NCBI RefSeq assembly: GCF_963576675.1
Contig: NC_088912.1
Coordinates: forward strand, 101,275,895 to 101,339,894
Direction of reading: 5' to 3'
DNA length: 64,000 bases
Source of the DNA: Euphorbia lathyris
Taxonomy: Eukaryota; Streptophyta; Magnoliopsida; Malpighiales; Euphorbiaceae
Under the pieces are notes generated by a model, which was not told the origin of the DNA, did not search any database, and was given only the letters and a program-made list of their open reading frames with translations. Within the stretch, counting starts at the first letter, position 1. The number at the start of each line of letters is the position of its first letter. Of this stretch, positions 20,594 to 32,293 are shown piece by piece. A program made the position numbers and the translations under genes.

Positions 20594-22075
20594 TTTAATT
20601 TGTTTTGTTATGTTTAATTTTCATTTGTGTATATATAGTTTGTTTTCATTTTTATATATGTCTGTTCTTTGTGTTATTATGTATATATGTTTTTCATTTT
20701 TAAATAAAAGATCAAGTTTGATTCTTTGTTTATTTTTTATTAATATATGTTAACCATGCAAGTTATTAGAATGAATATGTATAGTATATTAAAATGAAAC
20801 AATATACCCTTCAAACATGAATGTGTATACAATGTTAAAATGAATCTGTATATCATTTCATTAATTTGCATAAGTTTCAATGCTTCATATTTAATATGAA
20901 TAAGTGATTAATAATTTGATTTGTTTAATTTTCATTTGTTTGTTTTTGTATATAGGTTTGTTTTTAATTTTTTCTAGTACATATGTTCATATGTGTTATG
21001 CAATAATACTTCGTTTCATTTCATACTTTTAATTTTTCATTCTGATTTTTGTCTGTTCAGATTTATACACTGTTAGCACATGAATCTGTATGAATCACTT
21101 TAATGCTAATAAGTTATAATCATTATTAACTATTAAACATGATAATAAATTTTCATTTTCATGCAATCATTGAGTTTAATTTTAATTATGAAATTATGAA
21201 CTTATATCGTATGAACTTATTAAAATAAAGCATACAATTTTTCATATAAATCTGTATCAATTAGAATAAGGTTAATGTTTAAGGTAAAATGTTTCATTAT
21301 TTGAATGCTTATTTAATTTGAATAAGGATAATGTTTAAGTTTTAAGCATGAATAAATACCTACATGAACTTACATTTATTATCTTTTAGAAGATTCATTT
21401 AACTTATATGAATTAATGAACATTGATTCTACATTAACACTATTTAAGGCTTTAAATGTTTTATTATTTCCAATTTAATAATGATAAACCTTTGGTTTAC
21501 CGTGTATTTAATGTTTTAATTTGTGTTTTTTAAGTTTCAGGTATACATTTACTTAATTATAAGACATATTTACCCAGAAAAATTGCACAAACGAAGTTTT
21601 TACGCACAATTAGTCACAGCCAGACACAGATTCTCGACCGAGAATTTAAATTCTCGATAGGTTCAGCGAAAACACAAGTTTTCATAAGGGAATTCCTCCC
21701 TCGAAACACCGTGTCGCGACCGAGAATCTGGATTCTCGGTCGCGACACACGACCTGTAGGCGGGGATAGGCACGAATTTGGCACATTTTTAACCTTTTCC
21801 TATTCCTACACTAACTCCTCAAACACCTACATTCGTACCTATATAACCCTATCACTTATACAAACATTACATAAACTATATTTAAAACACATTTTCTCCT
21901 CCCACAATCAATTCCACCACATATCACCTTTCCTTTTTACTTTTTACTATATTTTTACCTATCCCACATACTTCAATCCCTTACACAAACTCCATAACCT
22001 AACCCTTTATTTTCTCTATCTTTTACACCAATTTTCTATTTTATTCCTCTCTTAAAGTTCAAAATTTTATACACC
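20594..22075 (+). other. Very AT-rich spacer with one hairpin cluster
   Basis: No coding signal. Tracts such as tgaatatgtatagtatatt recur loosely at 20750-21350. A second GC-rich palindrome cluster (cgcgaccgagaat...attctcggtcgcg) lies at 21629-21748. Confidence 0.5.
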
Positions 22076-22873
22076 ATGCCTAAACATAAGAAGGTTACTC
22101 TTTCCCATGCTAAAAAGAATGAGAGGATTACATTTAGGGATTTAGGTTAATTTTATGAAGTTGGGGATGATGAGATGAGTATTTGGTTTGGATATCATAC
22201 AAAAAAATTTATTATTAAGCCCATCAATTTTCAAACCAATCCGGTTTGGACATATTTTGCCTCGATTAGGGTTTCGTGGTAGATTAACATTGGAATGCTT
22301 TTGCAGATTAAGTCCATATTTCCATTTTCAACCAATAAGCAAGTTACTATGCGTACTTTGATTACGGGTCTTGTTTTAGATGCTACGGGTATCATGGAGT
22401 AGTTTTCAATCACTTCCTCCTAATTATTTTCCGATGTTGGATTATGCTACAACTTTTACACATTTTAGTGGTTAGCCAATGTTGGTTAGTTTTGCAAGTT
22501 TGATGTTGACACTTCAAGTTCATATGGTAATGGTATTCAAGAGGGTGGTACTGAGCAGGCAAATTTTGTTGGGGATGACGATATGCATGAAGATACAGAA
22601 GATGAAGAGGGTGCGAAGGAGGGGCATGTTGAAGCCCAAACACAAGCACAAGAGCATGTTGATGAAGAGCACAATGTTGATGATCAAGTTAATTTGCAAC
22701 GAATTTTGAACCAAATAAATGCACACTGTCGTTCATGATTAAACGCGATGGATGCAAATATCCATACTTTGCAGCGAGAACATACATCAACCCGACGCCG
22801 GTTATTATCATTTTTCCGTCGTCGAGGCATAGTGACCACACCGTCTCCACCGGATTCACCTCCACATGAATAG
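22076..22873 (+). pseudogene. Decayed 3' ORF of the LARD-like element
   Basis: Starting at MPKHKKVTLSHAKKNERITF, the sequence reads as coding in short runs interrupted by TAA/TAG and frame changes. It ends with an acidic/Gln-rich part (EEGHVEAQTQAQEHVDEEHN) and a basic Ser/Pro tail. Position (3' of the spacer, before the purine tract), the tail of short heptad-like segments and overall size match the 3' ORF of the Athila/Tat-like element at 29987-31243, but the YPxLVxEFY motif is not visible here. Function unknown. Confidence 0.4.
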
Positions 22874-23090
22874 GTTTTATCTTATCTTTTTCTCAACTCA
22901 TTTATCTCTTATGTTGTTTTTAATTATGTTTGGTAAAATGCTTCTATTTCATAGTATGTTTGGTACATTTTGATTATCTTATGATGGATGATTTAACTTC
23001 ATAATTTTTTCTTCTTAATTCGTATGATTTATTTCGTACAAATTTTTCGTGTTTTATCAATTTTTGCACCAATGAGGACATGGTCCAAAT

Positions 23091-23111
23091 TAAGTGTGGG
23101 AGGAGATATTG
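23091..23111 (+). other. Internal polypurine-like tract
   Basis: aattaagtgtgggaggagat resembles the tract just before the 3' LTR (attaagtgtggagatt at 24358-24372) but lies 1.26 kb upstream. It may be a second plus-strand primer site. Confidence 0.4.
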
Positions 23112-23734
23112 CATATATCGTTTTATTACACGTACGAATGAATGCAACGAATAAGAATAAATGACATCCATATTAACATAAATACATGTTAATAAATTAA
23201 TTAAGCAACATTTTCAATATGCAACAATTGTTTTATGCAAATGCGTCATATATTGCAACACTATTTTTTAAAAATGATATTATTTTATAAACATTATTTT
23301 TCATAAACTTTACATTTTCATATGTTTAAAAAAATATTTTAACTTATGATTATTTTTAGGTTATCATTATCGATAGAAATAAAATTTCTATACGAGCAAT
23401 ATTTTTCAAATTTTTCATAAATCTCCGATAAGATTTTAAGTAAAAATTGTCTCGAGTAAATGTATTTAAATAAAATAATTCTTTATTTTCAATCTCTATT
23501 TTATATCATGCAATCCATGATACAATAAATCTTATTTTAAATTTTCAATTAGATTTATAGGCATTAAATTGAACTAACAAATTTTAGCTTGGTTTGATTT
23601 TCGTCTTACATTAACACCAATTGAAGTTTTTAAGGAAACTTTAGCCATAATACATGTTGAATTTTAAGTCAATATAGGATGAATGTGCTATCTTTCTTTT
23701 TCCCAAGTTACAATTTTATATTTCATATTAATTA

Positions 23735-24020
23735 AATCAATTAGTCGTATTCTTAACTTTTGGCCACGATTGAGACCAACCTTATCACAATCGAGGTATG
23801 AAAATGAAGAAAATTAAGTACCGTTTACTTTTGGCCACGATTGCGACCACCCTTATCAGAATCGAGGTATGGAAGGAACGTTTAAAAGAAGAAATTAAGC
23901 GTGTTTAAGTTTAACGTAACGACTGCGTCCACCCATGGCATGGTCGGTACCTCTTAAGCAAACACAAATAAAATGCATATAAAGTTACGATCAAGACCAC
24001 CCTTATCTTGGGCGTAACTA
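23735..24020 (+). repeat. Imperfect ~75-bp tandem repeats in the LARD-like element
   Basis: The phrase ggccacgattg-gaccacccttatca-aatcgaggtatg recurs in about four diverged copies (23760, 23836, 23920, 23990), each followed by a short A-rich spacer. They lie between the internal and terminal purine tracts. Confidence 0.55.
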
Positions 24021-24372
24021 AGCAAATAATTAACCCAAATACTTACTCATTTCATGCAATAGTTTAGGTCTTGGGAAAGGAAATTTTTTGCTTTGAAATG
24101 CCTTGAGACAGAAGACTCAATAACATGCGTGCTTATATTGTCCCGAATGCTTCAATTTAAAATTGAAATACAAGACGAATGATATATCGTCTTTATACTA
24201 AGTTAGTTTGATATTTTGCGTATAAATTTGTCATGCGAAGTTTATCTTTTCGGCTTAACTAATTTAAAAAGAAATACAAAGATATATGTTTTTATTTTTA
24301 TAAAGAGATTAGTTAAAGAATAAATTCAATGAAATTTTGCTCGGGACTAGCAAAAGATTAAGTGTGGAGATT

Positions 24373-25928
24373 TGTTAAGCCCAAAATATACCTAAAATAT
24401 CATTAATATTTACATCAGTTTTGCTACGAATTTATGTTGTTTATATCTATTTAGAGTACTTTTACGTCCGAATATGTTTCTTTCATACAAGGTACCTAAA
24501 TATTTGGTGAAATCCAAATAGGAATGAAAATAGGTCAAAAACGATGGAAAAACTCTAAGTTAGGAGCCAAAAGACGAAGAAATCAGCACACCGATACGAG
24601 AAAGACGAGAACGAAGTCAGAAACATGAGAAAATTTCCTATTCTCGGTAGAGAATCCAAATTCTCGATAGAGAATCCAAATTCTCGGTAGAGAATTATGG
24701 GTCGCGACCGAGAATACGCTAAATTCTCGGGCCTCTCTCCTTTATTTCGAAGACAAATCAACAGTTCCCTATTCTCGGCCGAGAATTTCCATTCTCGGTA
24801 AGATCAGAAATTCTAGCAAGCACTACATTCACATGTTTAAAATCCAAGAAATGCATTCATTCGGGTGGATAGAAACGTCTCTTCGCAGCGGATACGACTC
24901 TTCACAATGGATACGACCTTTCAATCACGACTCTTCAACATCTATAAATAAAGAGTTGATTTGAGAGTTGGAAGAGTGAGATTTGTAAGATTAGTGCAGA
25001 GTTTATGCAGAAACTCTGACTCGGAAATGAGTCAGAAATTAGATTTCATTTCTGTAAAGCAATTTTCCGTACACACATTGTTTACTCACTAATACAAACA
25101 CAGTAGCATTTAGATTTAGATTAAGATCTGTTTATATTAGTTTACATTCTGCTAGTAGACGACTCATCTTTATTCCTAAGATTCAGCAAGAAGATTAAGT
25201 AGAGGATTCGACCTTAAGCCTGACAAACTCTATCGAGGTCCGAGGAAAGGATTGACGACCCGGAACCTGAAAGTCGACGAAAGCTTCCATGCTTCTTGTT
25301 CTCTGTAAACTTGTATCAAATTCATACTTCATCTAATAAAGTTCATGCAATTCAATAAATTTTTATGTAGCACTTTTGTAATTGATCCGAAGTGAGTTCT
25401 GGTGTTTTCATTAAAACGTAGTTGAATTCAATATCTTTACAAGGAAACTTTGTTGAACACTTGGGCAAATTCATTCTTACAATCGATATGATCGTTAGGG
25501 CGGCTTATCGGAGTAAGAATGAATTTGGTTAAGGTAGCAATCTAACCCGACCGTAGGAGGATTGTCTGCGGTTCAAAGCCTTTTAATTGAAGGAGTTTAC
25601 GATATTACACTTTTATAATTTATACAAAGTTTAAAGTTGTTTTCTTTGCTTAATGCAAACGAACACAATTAATCTCTTATTTTAAACACTAAACGTATCT
25701 GTTTTGTAATTCATATTCAAAACAGAATTGATTTCTAACATTCTACATATTCTAATCTGATTCTTATTAATTCAAAACCCAAAATTCAATTAAAGATTTT
25801 CCATATTATAAACCTAAAACGTGAACCAACTGAATTAAAATAAGTTTTCATTAAAAAGTGTTTCCTGTTGGATCGATATCTTTTTATTACTACAACCGAA
25901 ACCGTGCACTTGCGGAAATCGCTCAACA
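24373..25928 (+). repeat. 3' LTR of the LARD-like element
   Basis: Direct repeat of 16998-18541. It is preceded by a purine tract and followed by the TSD tctgc and then LINE ORF2. Compared with the 5' LTR it has an extra ATTCTCGATAGAGAATCC unit in the palindrome cluster (24640-24799). Confidence 0.85.
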
Positions 25929-26579
25929 TCTGCGTATAGGGTCCTTCTTGATCATTCTTTTTGGATTCCGGGTAATTCGTTTGATTTGTTCTTTAGGACT
26001 TCAGAATGGATTCATCCTCCACTTGTGGATCGTTTGGGCATCTCACTGCCATCGAACCTTTTGGCTAAAGTTTCTGATTTCTTTTCTAATGAGGTTTGGC
26101 AAGACCTTCCTCACCTTCTGGATGCTATTGCTCACCAAATTAATAATATTCGGGGCAGTGGTCAGTCCGATGATATTTGTTTTTGGCGGCCTGCTAGCAG
26201 TGGCATGTTTTCTACTAGGCTCTTTTATATTTGGCTTTGTCCTCCTTCTACAGTGAATTCGGTTTTTTCGGGGATCTGGCGGCCTTTTACACAGCCTTCT
26301 CATTTAATGGTGTGTTGACGTGCATTTTTAGGTTATCTTCCAATGCAAGATGCTCTCCGGGCTAGGGGTTCGCAAATTGTTTCTCGTTGTCCGCTGTGCT
26401 GTTGTAATTGTGAGTCTTTGGATCATTTATTGGTTCATTGTTCGCTTGCTAAGCAGGTTTGGGCCAGCGTTTCTTTACTTTTTAGTCATCGGCTGGATCT
26501 AACGCTTTCTTTGTCAGGTTTTATTCAGCATGCTTTTGCTCATCGCTTTAGCTCTCAAATAAGATGTTTGTGGTATTGT
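25929..26579 (+). pseudogene. LINE ORF2, part 2: C-terminal zinc-binding RT-associated domain
   Basis: It resumes the LINE ORF2 in the frame that ended at 16997 (DHSFWIPGN, then WRPASSGMFSTRLFYIWL). It carries the zf-RVT pattern CPLCCCNCESLDHLLVHCSLAKQVW. A TGA at 26315 and a change of frame interrupt it. It ends at the TSD attgt (26575-26579), where the next LTR element begins. Confidence 0.8.
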
Positions 26580-28120
26580 TGATAGCGTATCCAGTAGAGT
26601 GGTAAAATATAATGATAAGTGTGTGCTAGGGTTATGGATATGATCTTTCTAAACGCTCTAACTCTACTAGACGCTACTACGTAGGGGCAAGTGTACCCCA
26701 TCGTATCAAATAATAATCCGGTTAAGACCGGGTATCGAATCCACGGGATTTATAACTACAAGTATTAAACTACTCGGTTTTACACGTTATCTAAGTGGTG
26801 AATACTTTAGTTGGTTGGGTGACAACTATAAACTACTCCTAAATTACGGGTGAGACAATTCTCATGTATTTCGAGTCCTCTTAGAGTGATACGGGTGATG
26901 ATAAGTTATAACCTATGACAAACGACACAAAATATACATGATTAATAGTTTACTCTTGCAAAGATGACTATTTATAGACCGAACAACTCCATGAGGTTCT
27001 AGAGTCGTGATTTCCCCTTAAGGTGGCTCTAATTGTTAGGATCAGAAACTAGGGCCCGTAAGTTCTGTGGCTCGTCAATTCCTACGGTTTCCGGTTTGTC
27101 AACTCCGGTGAGGCAACACCTAGTAAACGACCTACACAATAATCAATTATAAGTATCAAAACAAGTAATAAACATTAACACGTATAGTGAAAACGGAATC
27201 ATAAATCATGTATTATAAATATGGAATACGAAAGTACGGGATACAACCAAGCCTAGTACATAGAAAGAGTACAAACTAATTAACAAGTATAAAGGGGAGA
27301 AGGATCGGCCCTTAAGACTAGCTAACCGGACTCAAAGTCGTCTCTTAGGACTTGGAGGTGGAACTCTCGAGCTTGGTGAATGCGGATGGAGCGGAACTTC
27401 GGCGGAGTAACGGGAGGATTATCAAGCTCTCAAGGTGTGAGGAACTCTAATACATGGAAAATTGAATACTGAAATGAGTGCTAATCACTCTTACTTATAC
27501 ATCAAGCTCGGGGGTAGAATCGTAAATACACAAGTTGCATTATTTCTGTATTTTTCCCAGGCTACGCCCCGCGTGGACAGGCAGGCGCCCCGCGTGTTTG
27601 CCCATTCCGTTGATAATTTCCTGCATGAGGATAAGATTCAGGCCTGATGTCATGAACACGCCCGCGTGGACAGGCAGACGCCCCGTGTGTTTTCCCATTC
27701 CGTTGATAATTGACTGTGTGTGGATCAGATTCAGACTATTTGTCATAACCACGCCCCGCGTAGGTTGAGTACGCCCCGCGTGGTTGAGTCTCTAGAGTTC
27801 AATCGCTTGAATCATGTCTCTAGCGCCCCGCGTGGCTTGGAACACGCCCCGCGTACCTGAGCTTCTGAAGCTTAGATTGACAAATTGCTCCTGTACGCCC
27901 CGCGTATTAGTAGAGACGCCCCACGTGTGTCGATGGATTTAGCTTGACGCTTATTTTTCCGAAATTAACTGAAAACAAAGGAAATTGATTAAAAGCATAA
28001 AATTTATTTTTATTTTGTTATTTTATTAAAAACACATTATTTTTGTAATTAAACTCACTTATTTAGTCCATAATTAAATCGTAATTCATGCTAAAAGATA
28101 GGGACAAAATGCTCCTATCA
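26580..28120 (-). repeat. 3' LTR of the pol-less element
   Basis: Direct repeat of 33945-35459. Relative to its partner it has an extra ~97-bp tandem duplication of the GC-word region (about 27560-27720), and it lacks the ~50-bp segment found near 35230-35280 in the other LTR. Confidence 0.85.
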
Positions 28121-29986
28121 ACCTCCTCGGACTTTAAAGTTTTAGTTGTCCTCAAGTAAAAGAAATCGAAAGACAAGGGATTGAGATAATTAAGAAACAA
28201 ACTTCCGGTTGGTTTTACCAAGTGCGTGATTTCGAAGCTAAAGTTTTACGAAAAGTTTTCGACAAGTACTTACGCAAGTGAATGAGTGACCAAAACTTAT
28301 TCGAAACCTCCATGATCAAACTTAATAGGTAATATTAACGGGGATTGATTATCTTTTAAGAACTCGATTGTACCTCACCAAGGGATTTCACTCTTACGCT
28401 CAAACTTTGGTGGGTCGGTGTTTTTTGCGCTCTTCTTTGTACTTACTCGAAGTCACTTTGAGTTTGCATTTTCATCCGGGTTTTTCCTCCTATGTTATGG
28501 TTTAGGCAATATTAAAAATGAACCCGGATGGGGGTTGTAATGTGTGTGGCTTTTTAGTGGTTAATTTTTTAGAAACTTGAGTCCAAATACCATTTTGATG
28601 ATTGCATCGCTTTTTCATTTTGGCCTTAGCAAGCTTGTAAAATATAACTTGAAATTGCTCGGGTAGAGCTTGAGAATGCCTTTCTGCTCTTTATTTTTAT
28701 TATATATATATTTTTTTATATGAGAGCGGCACAAAAACGATTTAGAAGATTTATTGTGCTTACTTGTTAAGGCCTTGGTTTGTTTCGGGTAATTCCGATG
28801 CGGTTGATTTTATTGGTATTTGAACAAGAGGAAAAAGGGTTAAATGTTAAAAAGGTAGCAAAGAAGTCGGTTAATAGGCTAGAGGGGGCTTCCTAAAGTT
28901 TTATGAAAACGAGAAAAATGATTAAGAAAGGAATTAGCCTAAGTGGGTTCGTTTTATCATCTATTGCCCTTCTTACCAAATTAAGTGTACTTAACCCGGT
29001 ATTAGATGCAAACTCTATGAGTTAAGTGAAGTCAAAGCTCTCGAAAAATTGTGAAAGAAATAGAGTTCTCGTACGAACTCTTTTAGGCTCAAAAATACCT
29101 CACATGAATTTCGGGTTAAATTGTGTACTTTCAAGTTCTCATAAAATTTTTAAAAATCCCGTTTTTATTGCCTTTTTAAATTTCATTATAGAGATAACTT
29201 GTTGGTTAGGACTCAATTCTTTTGTTTAATACGAACCTTCGCTTTGCATAAATCAATAACTTCGAAATCAAGACTTAAATTTCTTAATTAAATCGATCCT
29301 TTATGTTTCGATGTATTTACCTTTGACGACAAATAATGGAACTTTTAATTATTGTCCGTAGAAGGTAGTGTGTTGGGTAATTTATGAGCCAATAAATGAG
29401 TTTAATTATTTTTGTTTATTTTATTTTTATTTTTGTTTTTGGTAGTGCAAAACAAACTAAAAGTGCAGGGTTGCACGGCCCTCCGCGGGATTAAAATGAC
29501 GTGTATTCCAAAGACGTCGCAAAAGAAACAAAAACAAAATGAAAAATAAAAATGAAAACAAGGACGTTATAGGTCTGGTCGTATGCGAGGCGTACCCACT
29601 AGGGGCGCTCCGCGTAAGAGGCGTACGTTGTGTCCTTTTTTAGGCAGAGACTTCGATACGCGAGGCGTAAATAGGGGTACGCTCCGCGTAAACCGAGTGG
29701 AAAGCCGTTATTTAAAGGAAAAGGTGGTTCACGCGGGGCGTAGACAGGGGTACGCTCCGCGTAAACCTTATTAATGCATGCAGAAACAGGAAAAACGAAC
29801 ACGTAAACAATGGGTTAGGGCAAAATAAATGAACAAAACACAACTAAACACGGGAGGACAAAGAAATATATATCAAGATAAATGAAACAAAATAAAATAC
29901 AATAAAAACACGAAAAAGAAAACAAAAAACGGAAATGTAAAAACACAAGGACATAAAATCATAAAAACGAAAAAACATAAAAAAAA
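28121..29986 (-). other. 3' spacer and polypurine region of the pol-less element
   Basis: The tract ctttaaagtccgaggagg abuts the LTR on the minus strand (28121-28138). The rest is AT-rich noncoding DNA with an ACGCTCCGCGTAA word cluster at 29586-29766 close to the end of the second ORF. No gene is supported. Confidence 0.5.
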
Positions 29987-31243
29987 CTATTGCGGAGGCG
30001 GTGGAGGATGGCCAAGAATGTTGAAGTGGGTGAAGAAGGGGTTGGTGAAGGCTTCAAAGTTGGCCCGGTCTGCTTGCCTTTGGGCCTCGAATGTGTCGAA
30101 GCGAGTGGCGATGGCGGCTTGGTCCATGAGGCAATGAGCATCTAGGGTGTCGAAACAGGTGGCGATGGTGGCCTCGAGGGTGTCAAACTGGGAGTTGAAG
30201 TGGTCCCGATCTTGCCTTTGGTTCCCTTCCAAGATGTCCAACCGAGCATAGATCGATTGGAAGTCGGGGTTGGGAGGTGGGCTAAAGTTGAGGCCAAAGT
30301 CTGAGTCTCATTCGTCCTCCGCTTGTTGTTGGCCGGCCCCCGAACTCTCACCCGGACTGGAAGGGCGGCGTTTGAGGGTTTGGAAGGCATTTTTATCCAA
30401 GGGGCGGGGGTTGTAATGGGGAAGGCGATCAAGGGCAGCGGTGCCAAGAGCGGAGGTGGCATAGACGGTGACTAAATGCCCCAACCCGAGTTTGGCACGC
30501 TTCCGGGAAGGCATTTGGTGGAGCATGGTGGCAACAAGGTAGGAGAGATCGAAAGTAAGGCCGTTCTCGCAATAATAAAGGGCAAGAAGCTCAAGCTTGT
30601 TGACCTTGTTGGCTTCGGATTTCCCCGAGAAGTAATAAGTGATGAAGCGATGGAGGAGGTAGAGGATGGGGTCGCGAATGCTACCCGGGTGGAGGTTGGA
30701 GACGTTATAAGTGTCCGACCCGGTGATGGTCCTCCAGAATTCGCGGGCAGCATCATCGGTGGGCCAATGAGTGGTGTCGGGATCCGTTTTCATGGTGAAA
30801 TGGTTGCGGATCCAAGCCGTGTCGATGGAGTGGTGTCAGTTTTGAAGGCGAAAGGTGAAGAGGGCGGCACCGGGGACACCGTTGGAAGTGAGGGAAGTGT
30901 AGAATTCTTGGACCAATGATGGGTACACACGGTGGTGTGCATAATAATGGGGGTGCCATCCGAGGGCACGAAGGCGATCCTCGAAGGCACGACGAAAATC
31001 AAAACGGTCGAGCACACTGGAGTCGATGTAGGGGAGAGTCATGACGGTGGAAGAGGCGATAGTTTGGTAGGTGAGCGCCTCCCCTTCAGTGAGAATGTGA
31101 AAGGGGGCGTTGTATTAGCGGGTGAAGAGTGGTGTTACTTCACGTTCGGGTGGGGGTGGTGATTGTGCTTGGTTGGAACGGGAGGAGCGGGCACGAGTGG
31201 ACCACGGGGAATGGGATTCGGTGGCTCGCTTGCTTCGGGTCAT
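29987..31243 (-). pseudogene. Second (3') ORF of the pol-less element, Athila-ORF1/plant-transposon-protein type
   Basis: One frame runs from ATG 31243 (MTRSKRATESHSPWSTRARS) to 29987, broken by three stops (near 31118, 30834 and 30306). After a basic Ser/Arg-rich start, the central part has YPSLVQEFYTSLTS, FRLQN, WPTDDAAREFWRTITGS and RDPILYLLHRFITYYFSG. This is the plan of the Athila-type accessory protein. The C-terminus has repeated FDTLEA/FDTLDA/FDTFEA segments suggesting a coiled coil, and a final proline run. The YPxLVxEFY signature is shared with the 968-residue ORF of the Sirevirus-like element. Function unknown. Confidence 0.6.
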
Positions 31244-32293
31244 AGTGAGGGGGAGTGAGTGAGATGTAGGAGGGAATTGGGAAGTTGGAGTGAGTGTGAG
31301 GGAGGAGGGGGGAAAGAAATAGGGGGTTTAAATAGGTAGGGGGCTGGGAACCCAAGGGTTTTTAGGATTCCCAGGGGGGTACGCGGAGCGTGAAGGGGCC
31401 ACGCCACGCGTATTCCACCTCCTGACCAATTTTTGGTCCAATAAGGCCAAGGCACGCGGGGCATGTATGGGGGTACGCCCCGCGTACTTTGGTCTCTAAC
31501 CGAAAAGTGGTGAAAGGATGGACAGCATGCGGAGCATGCATGGGGGTACGCCCCGCGTAGAAGACGGAAGTTGAATAATTTTTGCCGTTTTGTTAAAGAT
31601 ATTTTTAATTTTTATGGGTTTTAATGAGTAATTAAGGTGGTGAATAAATGAAAAATTAATGATGGAGGGAGGTTAATTTATTTTTGAATTTGAAATTAAA
31701 GGAAGTGATTGGTGGGAGAAGAGGTGGAGTGGAAAAATGGAGAAAGAAATGGGGAAATGGGAAAATGATGTGAGTGGTGGAAGAGAGATGTGGAGTGTTA
31801 GGGTGGTGAATAGTGGGTAGGGTGTCATGAGGAGTTGATTTTCGCAACTCCCCAACGATACGCGGGGCGTAGCATGGGGCACGCCCCGCGTAACCCTTTA
31901 TTTACAAGGAAGTTAGGGAACTGAAAGGGACGCGGGGCGTGGTATGGGGTACGCCCCGCGTAACGTGCTTTTTAGCACCAAAAATTGAGCAGGAGCTCAT
32001 CTACGCGGGGCGTACCTGTATGTACGCTCCGCGCAGATGTTTGGATTAAAAATGGGATTTGATTTTTTGGGGGGTTTTATGATTTTTTTATGTTTTGGTG
32101 TGTATTTAAAAATGGACGAAACGTGAAAACCGTAAGAAAACGAAAAACAATTGGAAAGAAGATGAAAATACACATGAAGAAAAATAAAATTAATTTGAAA
32201 AACGTATATGATACATATAGACAAAAGGTTTGGAAAATGCAAACCAGGGCTACGTTTATAGTCGGAGTAGCTCGACTTTCTCGGCGGGTGTGC
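31244..32293 (-). repeat. Spacer with inverted ACGCGGGGCGT/ACGCCCCGCGT word pairs
   Basis: No gene. At 31378-31560 and 31857-32038, pairs of the form acgcggggcgt, a 7-12-bp gap with atggggt, then acgccccgcgta recur about six times. Each pair can fold into a GC-rich stem of about 10 bp. The rest is purine-rich (GGTGGGAGAAG-like). Confidence 0.65.

Larger units (their letters stand above)
16998..25928 (+). mobile_element. Non-autonomous Athila/Tat-like LTR retrotransposon (LARD-like), 8.9 kb
   Basis: Two ~1.55-kb LTRs (tgttaagccc...gctcaaca) are flanked by the perfect 5-bp TSD tctgc (16993-16997, 25929-25933). An Asp-tRNA primer site follows the 5' LTR and a purine-rich tract precedes the 3' LTR. 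The 5.8-kb interior has no gag, protease, RT or integrase, only short or decayed ORFs and very AT-rich spacer. Clusters of palindromic ATTCTCGG/CCGAGAAT words occur in both LTRs and twice inside. It must move with enzymes supplied in trans. It interrupts LINE ORF2. Confidence 0.85.

Noticed and set aside
16998..25928. Interpreting the LARD-like interior as an autonomous gypsy element with unseen pol
   Set aside because: No RT, integrase or protease motif is found in any frame on either strand of the 5.8-kb interior.
27462..27768. Overlapping frames with repeated RPAWTGRRPxCxPIPLI
   Set aside because: The peptide repeat is a translation of the ACGCCCCGCGT word region of the LTR duplication, not coding.
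30476..30919. 147-codon plus-strand frame
   Set aside because: It is the antisense shadow of the accessory ORF of the pol-less element, which has recognisable motifs on the minus strand.
27558..32040. CRISPR-like or satellite array made of GC words
   Set aside because: Spacing is irregular, words are in both orientations, and the host is a plant; they are dispersed words within a retroelement.
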